This document shows, piece by piece, positions 1 to 8,500 of a stretch of DNA of 14,940 nucleotides (its first letter is position 1; every line of letters begins with the position of its first letter). The DNA lies in NCBI GenBank assembly GCA_023410295.1, contig JAEYPY010000249.1, positions 1 to 14,940 on the forward strand, written 5' to 3'. Both the position numbers and the translations under genes were made by a program. Below the pieces are notes generated by a model. The model had not been told where the DNA came from. It did not search any database and worked only from the letters and a program-made list of their open reading frames with translations. The stretch is from Pseudomonadota bacterium (lineage in GTDB: Bacteria; Pseudomonadota; Alphaproteobacteria; Caulobacterales; Aquidulcibacteraceae).

Positions 1-1
1 T

Positions 2-49
2 TCCAACACCGTCTGGCGCGTCACGCCCAACCAAGGAGCAACGCAATGA
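2..49 (+). CDS. possible 3' end of an upstream gene (partial)
   Basis: Reading from base 2 gives an open frame ending in TGA at 47-49, whose last residues are SNTVWRVTPNQGATQ. That stop overlaps the ATG of the next gene in the ATGA arrangement common for translationally coupled neighbours. The fragment is only 15 codons, and the other two + frames are also open here, so the coding call rests on the overlap geometry and a plausible residue mix. No family can be named. If real, the FMN reductase would be the distal gene of an operon entering from the left. Confidence 0.3.
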   Translation, partial: SNTVWRVTPNQGATQ

Positions 50-618
50 CGACGCACAAGGTCGGCTACTTGATCGGCAGCCTCTCCAGCACCTCGATCA
101 ACCGCAAACTCGCACAGGCGCTGATCAAGCTAGCGCCCCCGCAATTGACGTTCTCGGAGATCGCGTTCCGTGATCTGCCTGCGTACAGCCAGGATCATGA
201 CGCCGATTACCCTCCGGTCGCGCGTGCGTTCAAACAGGCGATCCGGGATGCCGACGCCATCCTCTTCGTTACGCCTGAATACAATCGCTCCATCCCCGGC
301 GCGCTGAAGAACGCAATCGATTGGGCGAGCCGCCCGTACGGTCAGAACGCGTTCACTCGCAAGCCTTCAGCCGTGATCGGCGCCTCGCCGGGCTCAATCG
401 GCACCGCCGTCGGCCAGCAAAGCCTCCGCGCCGTGCTCGCGTTTTGCAACGCACCGCAGATGACGAGCCCCGAAGCCTATATCCAGTACAAGGACGGGCT
501 GATCGACGACAACGGCTATGTCACCGTGGATTCCACGCGTGACTTCTTGCGCAACTTCATGAGCGAGTTCGCCACTTTCATTCAGCGCGTGACGAGCGTG
601 TTGCCGCGAGAAGACTAG
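46..618 (+). CDS. NAD(P)H-dependent FMN reductase / quinone reductase family protein
   Basis: A 190-residue flavodoxin-fold oxidoreductase of the NADPH-dependent FMN reductase family (ChrR/YieF/azoreductase-like). Such soluble cytoplasmic enzymes use NAD(P)H to reduce FMN, quinones, azo dyes or metal oxyanions, often as oxidative-stress protection. Seen directly: a hydrophobic first strand leading into GSLSSTSINRKLA (residues 11-23), the phosphate-binding loop of FMN; TPEYNRSIPGALKNAIDW (76-93), the hallmark PEYN...P..LKNA.DW motif; and a third flavin-side loop GASPGSIGT (112-120). The length is normal for the family. The ATG at 46 is preceded by AAGGAG at 33-38, a good ribosome binding site, so this start is preferred although the frame is open to the window edge. 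It converges on the ABC/M1 operon with only 22 bases between stop codons. The physiological substrate cannot be told from sequence. Confidence 0.93.
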   Translation: MTTHKVGYLIGSLSSTSINRKLAQALIKLAPPQLTFSEIAFRDLPAYSQDHDADYPPVARAFKQAIRDADAILFVTPEYNRSIPGALKNAIDWASRPYGQNAFTRKPSAVIGASPGSIGTAVGQQSLRAVLAFCNAPQMTSPEAYIQYKDGLIDDNGYVTVDSTRDFLRNFMSEFATFIQRVTSVLPRED

Positions 619-640
619 CACACCAATATGTGAGCCACCG

Positions 641-3600
641 CTAGGGGCTCGATATCGCCATCACGTTGTCGTCCGAGTTGCGGTCGATGCGCTTGTTGTA
701 GGGATCGACGCCGGCGAAGCGCGGTTCACGGTCGACGGTGAGCGTCAGCGTCTGGCGGCCGCTCTGGATCGGGCGGCGTTCGAACAGCACCACATCGTCC
801 GATGAGAATGCGCCCTCGCCCGGTTCGGCGGTGAAGACACCGATCTCGAACTCTTCGTCCAATGGCGCCTCGGTCTCGCGGCCTTCGCCATCGGCGTAGA
901 GCTTGCGCGCTTCGACGACCAGTGTGACATCCCAGCGCCCGTCGGAACGCTGCGCACGTGATGCTTCAACGACGCGGGCGTCGTAAAGCGTGATGCGTTC
1001 GAAGAGGTCGGTGATCAACGCTTGGTGGGCAGGATTGTCGCCGACCTCCTCGCGCAGGATGCGGATGTAGTCGATCGAGCGCGGGTACGGCGCACCGGCG
1101 ATAGCGAATTCCTGTAACAGACGCTGCATGGCCCGGTTCACCGGCTCTTCGCCGACCTCGTTGCGCAGGAAGTACATCACCACGCCGCCCTTGCGGTAGT
1201 GGATGTACCCTTGGTTCTCCACGCGCATCAGCGGCAATTCTTCGACAACCTCGCCACCGCGCGAGCGAAGGTAGTTGTCGAGCTCGTAGCGGAGGAAACG
1301 GCGGACCTGGTCGGGGCCGTAGATTTCCTCCATCACCAGCAGCGCCGAATAAGAGGCGAACGTCTCCGACAACATGGTCGAGCCCTGCATGTCGGCTCCG
1401 ATTAGCTGGTGCGCCCACCATTGGTGCGCGACTTCGTGCGCCGTCACATAGGTGACGTAGTCGATGGTCTCGCTCTCTTCGGCGGCTTCCGCTTCGTTGA
1501 ACTTGGCGATGAAGCCGATGCTTTCTGAGTACGGCACAGTGTTGGCGAAGGACTGCGCAAATGACGCGTAGGCCGGAAACTCCAGAATGCGCATCTGCCG
1601 GAACTGGAACGGCGAGAACTCGCGCGTGAAGACATCGAACGAGGCCTTCATCGCCCGCATCATGCGCTCGACATTGTAGCCGTGGCGCCGGTCGTAATAG
1701 ACGGCGAGATCCACATCGTTCCAGCGGTCGCGCGCGATCTCGTAATCAGCCGACTGGATCGAGAAAAAGTGCATGATCGGCGCATCGGTACGGAAGCGCG
1801 TAGTGCGCCGGCCATTGCTTGTTTCGTCCGAGACAACGTAACCGGGCGCGATCGGGGTCTGGCTGGCGATGGTGGAGACCGTGATGTCGGCGTTCACCCA
1901 ATCCGCATCGTGACGGAGATAGTGATAGGCGCGCGCGCTATCGTCTTCCAGGCGCGCCATGCGCAGCTCGCGCGGCAGGCCATTGCGGGCGCGGACGTTG
2001 CGGTCCTGCAATAGGATGCTGCGGCTGAAGCCCAGCAGCGGCGCAAGATCCCGATCGTTCACGAACGTGCCGTTGCGATTGATCGGCGAAAGCACGTTGT
2101 TGACGCGGAAGCCGCGGCGCTCGTGGCGCGTGGCGAAGCGAATCTCACGTCGCTCGCCCGGCTGCATCGGCGTGGTCAGACGCCAGATTTGAAACGGGAA
2201 CGCGGGCGTGTGTTCGGCGTAGTCCTCCGCGATCTCGGCGCCGTCGATTTCGATGCTTTCGATCTCAAGATCTTCCGGCCAGAGCAAGTGGATTTCCGTC
2301 AGCGGCGCGCCGGTGCGGTTCTCGATCGCGTAGGCGCCCTGTACTTCAGCGCGTTGTGCGTCGGGATAGAGATCGACGCGCAGCATGACGTCGGTGATCT
2401 TCGGCTGCGCCGCCGTTTCGAACTGCAGCAGGGCCCTCTCCATGTCGGCAAGCCGGCGCTCACTGGCAACATTCGAGCGATAGTCGTTCAGGACATTGGT
2501 GTTGTAGTAGATCCATCCGCCGAGGCCCGCGAACACCACCAGCAGGACGCCCGCCACCGCGCCGGCCGTGCCGCTGAGGCGCCGCGGTAATGCGGCTAAA
2601 CGCGGCAGAAGGCGCGTGTCGGCGCCGCGCCGCCACAAGGAATAGGCGAGCACGATCAGGAAAAGCGCGAACACCGACCAGTAAGCCTGGAACCAAGCCA
2701 CGCCGACCCAGTAATGGCCGTCGTGATTCATCTCCGACAACGGCATGTTTGGCGATGAAGCGTAGAGATAAAGGTTGTGATCAAAACCGAGCTGCGAAAG
2801 CGTCAGCGTGCTGATCAAGTAGACCAGCATCAGGCCCCAGCCGATGAACTTGTGCGGCGAGATCGCCTGGAAGAACACCGCCAGCGCAGCAATGCAGAAG
2901 CAGAACACCAGCGACGGCAGCGCGTACCAGAAGATGTAGTCGCTGAGCTGGATCGCGGTGAAGCCCTTCATCAGCTGCACCAGCACGCCGGCCAGCACCG
3001 AGATGGCGATGCTCGCCGCCAGCACGAGCGTGATCGCCAGCACCTTCGGCGTAACGAAGGTCCAATCGGGCGCTGGCGTGGAATCGACTATCTCGTGCAG
3101 CCGCTTCTCGCGGTCGCGCCACACCAGTTCGCCCGCATAATAGGTGGCGATGATGAGGGGTATTATCGTGAACGCGCCGGCGAGCACTTGGGCCATTACC
3201 AGCGTCACCGGATAGATGGTGAGGTTGCCTGCCTGTTCGTCGGCGAACCAGAGAGCGCCGCCGGCATTGAAAAGGCCAATGCCCATCAGGACGAAGAAAG
3301 CGGGACTAGAGAACACATAGTTTGCTTCAAAGCCCGCTCGCGCCAGCACTTGGCGCCATGCCGCGCCGGCGCTGAAGCTCTGGCGCGCCGCGCTCGAGAC
3401 GTGGGTCGGCGCCGCCATCAGCGGCTCTTCCTTGGCCTCACGGCGCTTCTTCTTGGATCCGCGCGCCGCGAAGCTGAACATGAAATAGGCGCCGGCGAGC
3501 GCCAGCAATGAGACGCCGAACCAGATGGCGCGGTTGATCAGGTAAGTCTCGCTCAGCGGGATCAGCAGCGTGTTGCGGTCCGAAGCGGTCCAGTATCGCG

Positions 3601-4255
3601 TCTCCTGGAAGAGCGCGCCAAGGCCATAGGGTTCAAGCAGCGCGGTGATGTCTTCGTACTGCGGCCGATCGAAGATGGCGCTCAGCACGACGTAGAGCAC
3701 GAGGAACGCGAGCAGCCCGACATAGCTCGCCATCATCGACCGCGTGGCCGTCGCCAGCGCGAAGAAGAGCGCGGCGCAGAGAAGCAGCGTCGGCAGCCCA
3801 GCAACCAGGAAGCCGTAGACGTAATGCCACGGCACGAATGGCCCCAGGCGTTCGGCGTCGAGCCACGGCATGAACGAGCCGATCATCATGGCAAGCGGCA
3901 CGCTCGTGAGCACGATCACACAGGCGATGAACGCGCCGGTGAAGCGGCCGAACAGATAGTCGAACTTCTTGACCCGCGTCGCATGGATGATCGGGGCAAA
4001 GCCGGTCTCCGCATCACGCAGCACGACATTGGCGACGAAGGCGACGACAGCGAATTGCGCAAAAATCGCCATGATGGCGATGGTCTGCGTGATCGCGAAC
4101 GGCCCGTTGATGTTGGCGTTGCCAACCGAGCCGATCTGCACATACGGGACCGTCGTCGCCAGGAACGTCAGCAGGAAGAAGAGCAGAAAAGTGATCCAGA
4201 GCACGGGGCTCTTGAGCTGATAGCGCAGCTCGAACGCAGCAACGTCGAAGAACAT
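641..4255 (-). CDS. ABC-2-type permease fused to an M1-family zinc aminopeptidase domain
   Basis: A 1204-residue inner-membrane protein. About the first 600 residues contain roughly a dozen hydrophobic segments in two blocks (near 15-275 and 310-600), separated by a basic cytoplasmic stretch with GSKKKRREAKEE near 265-280; this fits a duplicated ABC-2-type permease. After a last membrane segment (AGVLLVVFAGLGGWIYY, near 580) comes a roughly 600-residue soluble part with the gluzincin M1 signature: HEVAHQWWAHQ with His940, Glu941 and His944 as zinc and catalytic residues, the third zinc ligand in LSETFASY at Glu964, and the transition-state Tyr1020 in IHYRKGG. The usual GAMEN substrate motif is not obvious; NTVPYSES lies at that position. 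Topology suggests the peptidase faces the periplasm. The gene starts 17 bases after the ATPase stop, with GGGGTAGG as a plausible ribosome binding site, so the two are co-transcribed. The family is recurrent in Proteobacteria but its substrate is not known to me; peptide export coupled to cleavage is one inference. Confidence 0.92.
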   Translation of the reverse strand: MFFDVAAFELRYQLKSPVLWITFLLFFLLTFLATTVPYVQIGSVGNANINGPFAITQTIAIMAIFAQFAVVAFVANVVLRDAETGFAPIIHATRVKKFDYLFGRFTGAFIACVIVLTSVPLAMMIGSFMPWLDAERLGPFVPWHYVYGFLVAGLPTLLLCAALFFALATATRSMMASYVGLLAFLVLYVVLSAIFDRPQYEDITALLEPYGLGALFQETRYWTASDRNTLLIPLSETYLINRAIWFGVSLLALAGAYFMFSFAARGSKKKRREAKEEPLMAAPTHVSSAARQSFSAGAAWRQVLARAGFEANYVFSSPAFFVLMGIGLFNAGGALWFADEQAGNLTIYPVTLVMAQVLAGAFTIIPLIIATYYAGELVWRDREKRLHEIVDSTPAPDWTFVTPKVLAITLVLAASIAISVLAGVLVQLMKGFTAIQLSDYIFWYALPSLVFCFCIAALAVFFQAISPHKFIGWGLMLVYLISTLTLSQLGFDHNLYLYASSPNMPLSEMNHDGHYWVGVAWFQAYWSVFALFLIVLAYSLWRRGADTRLLPRLAALPRRLSGTAGAVAGVLLVVFAGLGGWIYYNTNVLNDYRSNVASERRLADMERALLQFETAAQPKITDVMLRVDLYPDAQRAEVQGAYAIENRTGAPLTEIHLLWPEDLEIESIEIDGAEIAEDYAEHTPAFPFQIWRLTTPMQPGERREIRFATRHERRGFRVNNVLSPINRNGTFVNDRDLAPLLGFSRSILLQDRNVRARNGLPRELRMARLEDDSARAYHYLRHDADWVNADITVSTIASQTPIAPGYVVSDETSNGRRTTRFRTDAPIMHFFSIQSADYEIARDRWNDVDLAVYYDRRHGYNVERMMRAMKASFDVFTREFSPFQFRQMRILEFPAYASFAQSFANTVPYSESIGFIAKFNEAEAAEESETIDYVTYVTAHEVAHQWWAHQLIGADMQGSTMLSETFASYSALLVMEEIYGPDQVRRFLRYELDNYLRSRGGEVVEELPLMRVENQGYIHYRKGGVVMYFLRNEVGEEPVNRAMQRLLQEFAIAGAPYPRSIDYIRILREEVGDNPAHQALITDLFERITLYDARVVEASRAQRSDGRWDVTLVVEARKLYADGEGRETEAPLDEEFEIGVFTAEPGEGAFSSDDVVLFERRPIQSGRQTLTLTVDREPRFAGVDPYNKRIDRNSDDNVMAISSP

Positions 4256-4272
4256 GTGACCTACCCCGCCGA

Positions 4273-5148
4273 TTAAGCTGCGCGCGAGGCGGCAAGTGTT
4301 GCGAAATAGACGTCTTCGAGGCCGCCTTCGACCGGCGCGAAGTCCGCGCTCGGTTGGGCGGCAGAGAGCACGTGGATCACGGTGCGCCCGCCGACGAGAC
4401 GCTCGGAGATCACGCTATACTGCTTGCGCGCGCCCTCCAGCGCGTCGCGCGCGATAACGGCGCGCCAGACTTGGCCCTGCATTTCACGGCGCAGATCTTC
4501 CGGTGCGCCCTGGCGCACGACTTTCCCGCCGGCGAGGATGGCCATCTCACGGCAGAGCTGAGCGACATCCTCGACAATGTGAGTCGAGAGAATGACCACC
4601 ACTTCGTCGCCGATCGCCGCGAGAAGATTGAGGAAGCGGTTGCGTTCTTCTGGGTCGAGACCCGCGGTCGGTTCATCGACGATCACGAGCTTGGGTTGGC
4701 CGAGCAGCGCTTGCGCAATGCCAAAGCGCTGGCGCATGCCGCCAGAATAGCCTGCAAGCGCCTTCTTGCGCACCTTCCAGAGATTCACCTGATTGAGCAG
4801 CGCGTGCACGGTCTCGCGCCGCTCCTTGCCGTTGACGATGCCCTTCAGCACGGCGAGGTGATCGAGCATCGCTTCAGCGGTGACACGCGGATAGACGCCG
4901 AAATCCTGCGGCAGGTAACCCAGCGTCTGACGCAAGCGGTCAGGTTCGCGCACGACGTCGATATCGCCGAAACGCACACTGCCCGCGGTGGGCGTTTGCA
5001 GTGTCGCCACAACACGCATCAGTGTGGATTTGCCTGCCCCGTTGGGGCCCAGGAGACCGAACATGCCCGGCCCGATCGACAGACTCACGTCATCGAGCGC
5101 GACAACGCCGTTGGGATAGCGATGCGTCAGGTTCTGGATTTCAAGCAT
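4273..5148 (-). CDS. ABC transporter ATP-binding protein, partner of the permease/M1 fusion
   Basis: A 291-residue cytoplasmic nucleotide-binding subunit that should power the permease encoded directly downstream. Motifs in order: Walker A GPNGAGKS (residues 34-41); a Q-loop in GYLPQDFGVYPRVTAEAMLDHL; the ABC signature YSGGMRQR; Walker B KLVIVDEP followed by TAGLDPEERN (D-loop); and the H-loop in ILSTHIVEDV. It belongs to the CcmA/NatA-like group of ABC-2 ATPases. The ATG at 5148 is chosen because GGAGG lies 9 bases upstream and MLEIQNLTHRYPNG is the normal beginning of this family. A longer frame opening with TTG at 5229 would begin inside the -35 box of the promoter and adds an unusual 27-residue basic stretch, so it is rejected. 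First gene of a two-gene operon. Confidence 0.95.
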   Translation of the reverse strand: MLEIQNLTHRYPNGVVALDDVSLSIGPGMFGLLGPNGAGKSTLMRVVATLQTPTAGSVRFGDIDVVREPDRLRQTLGYLPQDFGVYPRVTAEAMLDHLAVLKGIVNGKERRETVHALLNQVNLWKVRKKALAGYSGGMRQRFGIAQALLGQPKLVIVDEPTAGLDPEERNRFLNLLAAIGDEVVVILSTHIVEDVAQLCREMAILAGGKVVRQGAPEDLRREMQGQVWRAVIARDALEGARKQYSVISERLVGGRTVIHVLSAAQPSADFAPVEGGLEDVYFATLAASRAA

Positions 5149-5192
5149 GGGTCCCCGCCTCCAGCCGCCAGCCCGAGGCGGCAAGTCGATTT

Positions 5193-5211
5193 CATATCGA
5201 TACTCAATATG
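5193..5211. promoter_or_regulatory. candidate operator, inverted repeat CATAT-N9-ATATG
   Basis: CATAT at 5193-5197 and ATATG at 5207-5211 are exact inverted half-sites whose centres are 14 bases apart, in an AT-rich patch within GC-rich DNA. The element covers the proposed -10 box and start point, the place where a repressor would block the polymerase. Within it is the palindrome ATCGAT. ABC export operons are often controlled by PadR- or GntR-type repressors, but no such gene is in the window, so the regulator is unknown. Confidence 0.4.
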
Positions 5212-5229
5212 GACAGGCGGCCTTGTCAA
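5200..5229 (-). promoter_or_regulatory. sigma-70-type promoter of the ABC/M1 operon
   Basis: On the minus strand TTGACA (5229-5224) is a perfect -35 box. It is followed after 18 bases by GAGTAT (5205-5200), a moderate -10 that keeps the important A at position 2 and T at position 6. Transcription would begin near 5193, giving a leader of about 45 bases before the ATG at 5148. The -10 choice is less certain than the -35; TATTGA four bases earlier is an alternative. Confidence 0.55.
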
Positions 5230-5235
5230 GCGAAT

Positions 5236-5252
5236 TTATCGAAAAGCGATAA
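5236..5252. promoter_or_regulatory. inverted repeat TTATCG-N5-CGATAA upstream of the -35 box
   Basis: TTATCG (5236-5241), a 5-base spacer and CGATAA (5247-5252) form a perfect 17-bp dyad centred about 18 bp upstream of the -35 box. It shares the core TATCG with the dyad over the -10. The two may be related binding sites bracketing the -35, or this one may be an activator site. As RNA it would be a weak hairpin without a useful U-tract. Confidence 0.35.
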
Positions 5253-5310
5253 CCCTCGGCATCCTCGCGACGAATGGCATGACCAGGCTCGAGAGCCGCC
5301 CTCGCCGCGC

Positions 5311-5356
5311 AAACAGAAAAGGGCTCCCGAGAGTTGGAGGTCCCTCGGAAGCCCTT
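5311..5356 (-). terminator. rho-independent terminator of the TonB receptor transcript
   Basis: On the minus strand AAGGGCT (5356-5350) pairs with AGCCCTT (5325-5319), and inside it CCGAG (5348-5344) pairs with CTCGG (5331-5327) after one mismatch; the loop is 12 bases. The stem runs directly into TTTTCTGTTT (5320-5311). This is a well-formed intrinsic terminator for transcription arriving from the receptor gene. It also separates that gene from the ABC operon promoter about 80 bases further on. Confidence 0.8.
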
Positions 5357-5502
5357 CCGGTCAGACACGCTGGAGATGGGTGGCTCCAGCGGGAGGCGAA
5401 AACTCAGGGCGGCCCGACCGGGCGCCGCCTCGCCTCATTTCCCCGACCTCGATACCGACAAGGGTGGCGCCGGCATCGAGACCGAAGCTCGTGAACGCTC
5501 TC
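5357..5502 (-). other. structured 3' untranslated region of the TonB receptor gene
   Basis: No gene is seen between the receptor stop codon and the terminator. The stretch holds two more hairpins: GGCGGC/GCCGCC (5408-5413 with 5424-5429), followed on the minus strand a few bases later by TTTT, and a perfect 7-bp stem GCTGGAG/CTCCAGC (5369-5375 with 5384-5390) with an 8-base loop. With the terminator this makes three consecutive hairpins in about 190 bases, more than a simple trailer needs. It could be tandem termination, mRNA stabilisation, or a small RNA processed from the 3' end. Confidence 0.4.
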
Positions 5503-8500
5503 CTAGAACTGCCAGCCGAAACCGAGCCGTACGAAGCGCGGCTGCTGGTAGACGACGGGTGAACCGTAATTGGGATCGGGCGCGCCGTTGCTGAGTTCCC
5601 CGAACTCCCAGTGCTGCGTGACACCCTCCGCATTGAAGAGATTGAAGATGTCAGCCCGCAGCTGGAGATTTCCGGGCACGCCCACCACGGCGCCCAAATC
5701 GTAGCGGAACGCGATGTCGACCGAGTTCACCCAATCGCCGGAGAACGCGCTGCCACGCGGGACCAACTGCCCGTTGCAGTAGTTTGAAACGTTCTCATAG
5801 AACGAGGCGGGATCGCCCGTCGCCGCAAAGCTGATCGGGTGAACACCGAAGCAGCCATAGTGCTTGGGCGACGTCAGCGTGTAGTTCGCGCCGACCAACA
5901 GATGCTCGGTGAGCTGGTAAGAGCCATAGAGCTTCAGCTGGTGGGCTCGGTGGTTCGGCAGCAGACCAAACGCGCCATCGGTCAATGCCGGGGTGTCGAA
6001 GCCGATGGTGATGCCAGCGTCGTCCTGGCCCACGTCCGAATTGACGAAGCCTTCGTAGTTGCCCTCGCTTTCAGACAATGTGTACGAGCCAGCGAGACTC
6101 CAGCGGCCATCAAAGTTGCGCTCGAACGCAAACTCAACAGCTTTGTATTCGCGTTCGGCGCGCGGATAGAGCAGTTGGTCTGCGGTCAGCGTAATGGCGC
6201 GGCGTTCCGTTTCGCCCGGCAGCGGATCGGAGAGGAACACGGTCATGTCCTCGCCCGGGTTGTGCAGCACGTACTGATGGAAGCCGTTCCAGATCTCGTT
6301 GCAGCCTTGGTCCGGTCCCACAATAGTGGCGGCGTAGCCGTTGTCCGCGCACCAGGTGCGAACGGCGCGGTCGATGGCGACGTCTTCCTGCGTACGCACG
6401 ACATCGCGATAGATGCCCGTGATGCGCCAAGTCCAATCACCAATCTGCTGCTCGTAACCGAGAATGTATTCGTCCTCCGCAGTCGCCTCGAGGCTTTGCG
6501 AGACGAATGAGTCGGTCGGGATGGCCTCGCCGCTGCTGAAGATGTTGCACGCGACTTCTCCCGTCACGCCGGCGATGGGCATGCCAGCGATACATTCGGA
6601 GGCTTCGGCCCAACCGGTCAGCAACGTCGTCGATGCCGGCAGCGCGGTCACTGGGTCGAGCGGTCCTGTGAAGGTGAAGTAGGCCTCGAAGTCCGTGGCC
6701 GAACCGGCATTACGGAACGCCGTGTTGGATGCTACCGGCAGATAGTAGCGGCCGTAATTGCCGAACCAGCGCCCGTCGCCACCGTCAGGATTCCAGCTGA
6801 AGCCGATGCGTGGGGCAACGTTGTCTTCCAGCGCGATGTACTCCTCCCCATCGGAATTGCTCCCGCGGAAGTGGTCCACGCGCACGCCGAGGTTCAGCGT
6901 CAGATCGTCGGTGATATTCCACGAGTCCTGGGCGTAGAACGCCTCGTTCTCGGCTTCGAATATCCCGCCCACGTTGAAAACGCGGAGTTCAAGGTAATCA
7001 CTGCCTTCCGGTATTCCATACAGTAGCGCATCCGCGGCGGTCGCTGAGAAGTAGGTATATACGGCGCCGCCGGTGCTGTTCTGGAAGTGCGTCAGCGTGT
7101 TGATTTCGTTGTCGTAGCCGACTCGAACGTGGTGCTCGCCGAACAGGTCGAAGTAAAAGTCGGCATCGACGCGATAGAACTCACGCTCGGTCTCGACGAT
7201 ATCGGTCGAACCTGAAGTCTGCGCGCTGATAATCGGCGCGGCTGGATCGCGTTCATCCACGACGACCGGATTTCCGGGATTGTTCGGGATGGTGCTGTCG
7301 CTGTCGTTGCTGATGCCATAGGCGCCGGAGAGCGTGAAGAAGTCGGAGAATTCGCCGGTATAACGGCCGACCCAACTCTCGCCGCCATCCTGGAAGAGGA
7401 TAGCGCCGACTTCATCGTTGCCGATGGTGTCCGTGGCGGTGTCGTAGTCATAGACCGCGCGGTTGGTCTGACGCGTTGTATCGAACCAGGTGAACTCAAG
7501 TCGCTGACGGTCGGTGACGTTGAAATCGAGTTTCGCGCCGTAGAACGGATCGTCCGTGCGGTCGATCAAGTACGACCCGGTAAGGGTCGATGCCTGCCGC
7601 GCCTCGTTATCGCGCAGCTGGGCGAGACCGTAGAAGAAGATGTGGTCGCGCCAGATCGGTCCGCCGACTTCGAAGGTCAGGTCTTGGACGAGAGTCTCGT
7701 CATGATGATTTGCCGCCTGGAACGTGTCAGGCGACTCGTTCTCCAGCTCCGGACCGGCCCAATTGCCGCTGACAGAAAACGTGAAGTCGTTAGAACCCGA
7801 CTTCGTCACCGTGTTGATGACGCCGCCGGTGGCCCGGCCGAACTCGGCCGCATAGCCGCCGGACTTCACCTCCACCGAACGGTAGAAATCGAACGGCACC
7901 AGCGCGCCGCCGATATAGGTATTGAAGTTCGTGATATTGAGGCCATTCACATAGAACGCGTTCTCGGCGACCGAGGCGCCGCCGATAACCGGCTGGCCTG
8001 CGAAGGTCGCGTCGCCTGTCGAACCGCCCAGCACAACGCCCGGCGCCAGCAGCGTGACGTCACGCAGCGTGCGGCCGACCGGAACCTGATTGGTGAGCTC
8101 GTCGAGATCAAACGAAGCCCCGATGGTTGTTTCCGAGAAGTCCAGGCTCTGACGGGCGGCGGTGACGATGATGTCATCGCCACCTGCGGACGATGTCAGC
8201 GCAATAGCGTATGCCGACTCGCCGGAGCTGATGCGGATCGTGGATTGCGTCGGCGCGTAACCATCGCCTTGCGCCAACACTGTGTAGCTGCCTAGCGGGA
8301 GCAGCGCGATGCGGAACTGACCATTGGCGTCGGTTGTCAGGGTGCGCGAGAAGCCTTGCGCATCTGACGTGACCGTAACGGTAGCGCCGGCAACCGGCGC
8401 CCCGTTTTCATCTTCGATCGTGCCGATCAGCGAGCCGTTGGTATAGTCTTGCGCCATCGCGTCGGTAGCGGTCGTGGCCACGACGCCTGCGGCGAGGAAC

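Noticed and set aside
1..45. Extension of the FMN reductase reading frame to the left window edge
   Set aside because: The frame is open but AAGGAG at the right distance marks the ATG at 46, and the protein from there already begins with the family's first beta strand.
632..650. Hairpin GAGCC/GGCTC between the convergent FMN reductase and ABC/M1 genes, considered as bidirectional terminator
   Set aside because: Only 5 bp, it overlaps the stop codon of the minus-strand gene and has no T-run on either strand.
2123..3511. Several 150-240 codon + strand frames opposite the permease/M1 gene
   Set aside because: All are Arg/His/Gln-rich antisense translations of membrane-segment codons. The minus strand protein is continuous and has recognisable domains.
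5149..5229. 27-residue N-terminal extension of the ABC ATPase from a TTG codon
   Set aside because: The TTG is part of the -35 box TTGACA, the extension is not family-like, and the ATG at 5148 has a GGAGG ribosome binding site.
4354..5562. 402-codon + strand frame across the ABC ATPase and the spacer
   Set aside because: Antisense shadow of the ATPase, whose Walker, signature and H-loop motifs are all intact on the other strand; the shadow also crosses a promoter and a terminator.
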